Assembly (NCBI RefSeq): GCF_030252345.1
Contig: NZ_CP126980.1
Coordinates: forward strand, 7,455,501 to 7,519,500
From: Actinoplanes oblitus
Lineage (GTDB): Bacteria > Actinomycetota > Actinomycetes > Mycobacteriales > Micromonosporaceae
Direction of reading: 5' to 3'
DNA: 64,000 bases
Under the pieces are notes generated by a model that did no database searches, was not told the origin of the DNA, and saw only the letters and a program-made list of their open reading frames with translations. A program made the position numbers and the translations under genes. Shown piece after piece: positions 63,830 through 64,000 of the stretch (positions within the stretch are counted from its first letter, which is position 1; every line of letters starts with the position of its first letter).

Positions 63830-64000
63830 GCCGGAAACGCTACGGAGCGTGCTCGGCGGCCGGTATCCGTCTGGCGGGAAGGTCGAGTGGGCCCAGACCC
63901 ACCATCGGGCGCGGACTCATGCGCGCCTCGCGGAGCAGGGTCGGTGACCGAAAGTGACAACTCCTTGCATCGCCATCGACACATCTCTATCCTCCTCAGG
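63830..64000. other. window end, upstream region
   Basis: 171 bases upstream of the small membrane protein. Apart from the TAGCGT box noted there I see no gene, terminator or clear operator. Confidence 0.5.

Overview
The window is high-GC actinobacterial DNA, most likely from Actinoplanes or a close relative in the Micromonosporaceae. This rests on actinobacterial rRNA with its typical pre-rRNA leader, XRE/DUF397 regulator pairs, several apparently leaderless genes, many GTG starts with 1-8 nt gene overlaps, and two promoters resembling the FliA (flagellar sigma) promoters of zoospore-forming Actinoplanes. The species is inferred; the phylum is secure.

Layout. 1-4,900: the 5' four fifths of a 23S gene, a spacer without tRNA, a full 16S gene, its leader and two candidate tandem promoters, all minus strand. 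4,949-7,534: tyrS (minus), then a PPK2 polyphosphate kinase and a small secreted protein (plus). 7,605-14,295: a minus-strand PTS operon, deoR-type regulator / pfkB kinase / mannitol-type IIC / IIB / IIA / zinc polyol dehydrogenase / HPr / enzyme I, so regulator, transporter, catabolic enzymes and the general phosphotransfer proteins sit together. 14,463-16,877: a LysR regulator divergent from a DHA2-type efflux pump with a leaderless promoter. 16,963-18,900: a three-gene unit of a MazF/PemK-like protein with a repeat-bearing N-terminus, an unknown protein and a zinc-type adenylate kinase. An 18-bp palindrome separates it from a divergent agmatinase-family gene. 19,992-25,242: TetR, secreted CAP-domain protein, XRE/DUF397 pair, small Cys-motif protein, membrane-anchored protein and 3-methyladenine glycosylase.

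25,285-37,978: a giant secreted LamG protein, HelD, a UlaG-like metallo-hydrolase, a PhoD phosphatase with a possible PHO box, a lone STAS protein and several hypotheticals. 38,065-46,087: three GGDEF/EAL (c-di-GMP) genes and a TauE exporter. The last two GGDEF/EAL genes are paralogues, each with a near-identical FliA-like promoter, and one has lost 58 residues of its EAL active site. 46,100-46,920: a 19-bp GC-rich repeat, then a 10-copy 62-63-bp minisatellite whose units keep a hairpin.

46,988-57,900 is a tightly overlapped maltodextrin operon (malE-malF-malG, neopullulanase-like GH13, and an amylase-pullulanase fusion) divergent from a LacI/MalR-type regulator with CTTGCAG operators. After a gene-free gap with a CRP-like site come a sugar acetyltransferase, a membrane-embedded NACHT ATPase and a small membrane protein.

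The two sugar systems are complementary: the PTS operon for a polyol or ketose, the ABC operon for starch breakdown (secreted amylopullulanase, lipoprotein-dependent uptake, intracellular GH13). No MalK-type ATPase is present, so the permease must use one encoded elsewhere. No phage, transposon, CRISPR array or secondary-metabolite cluster is visible.
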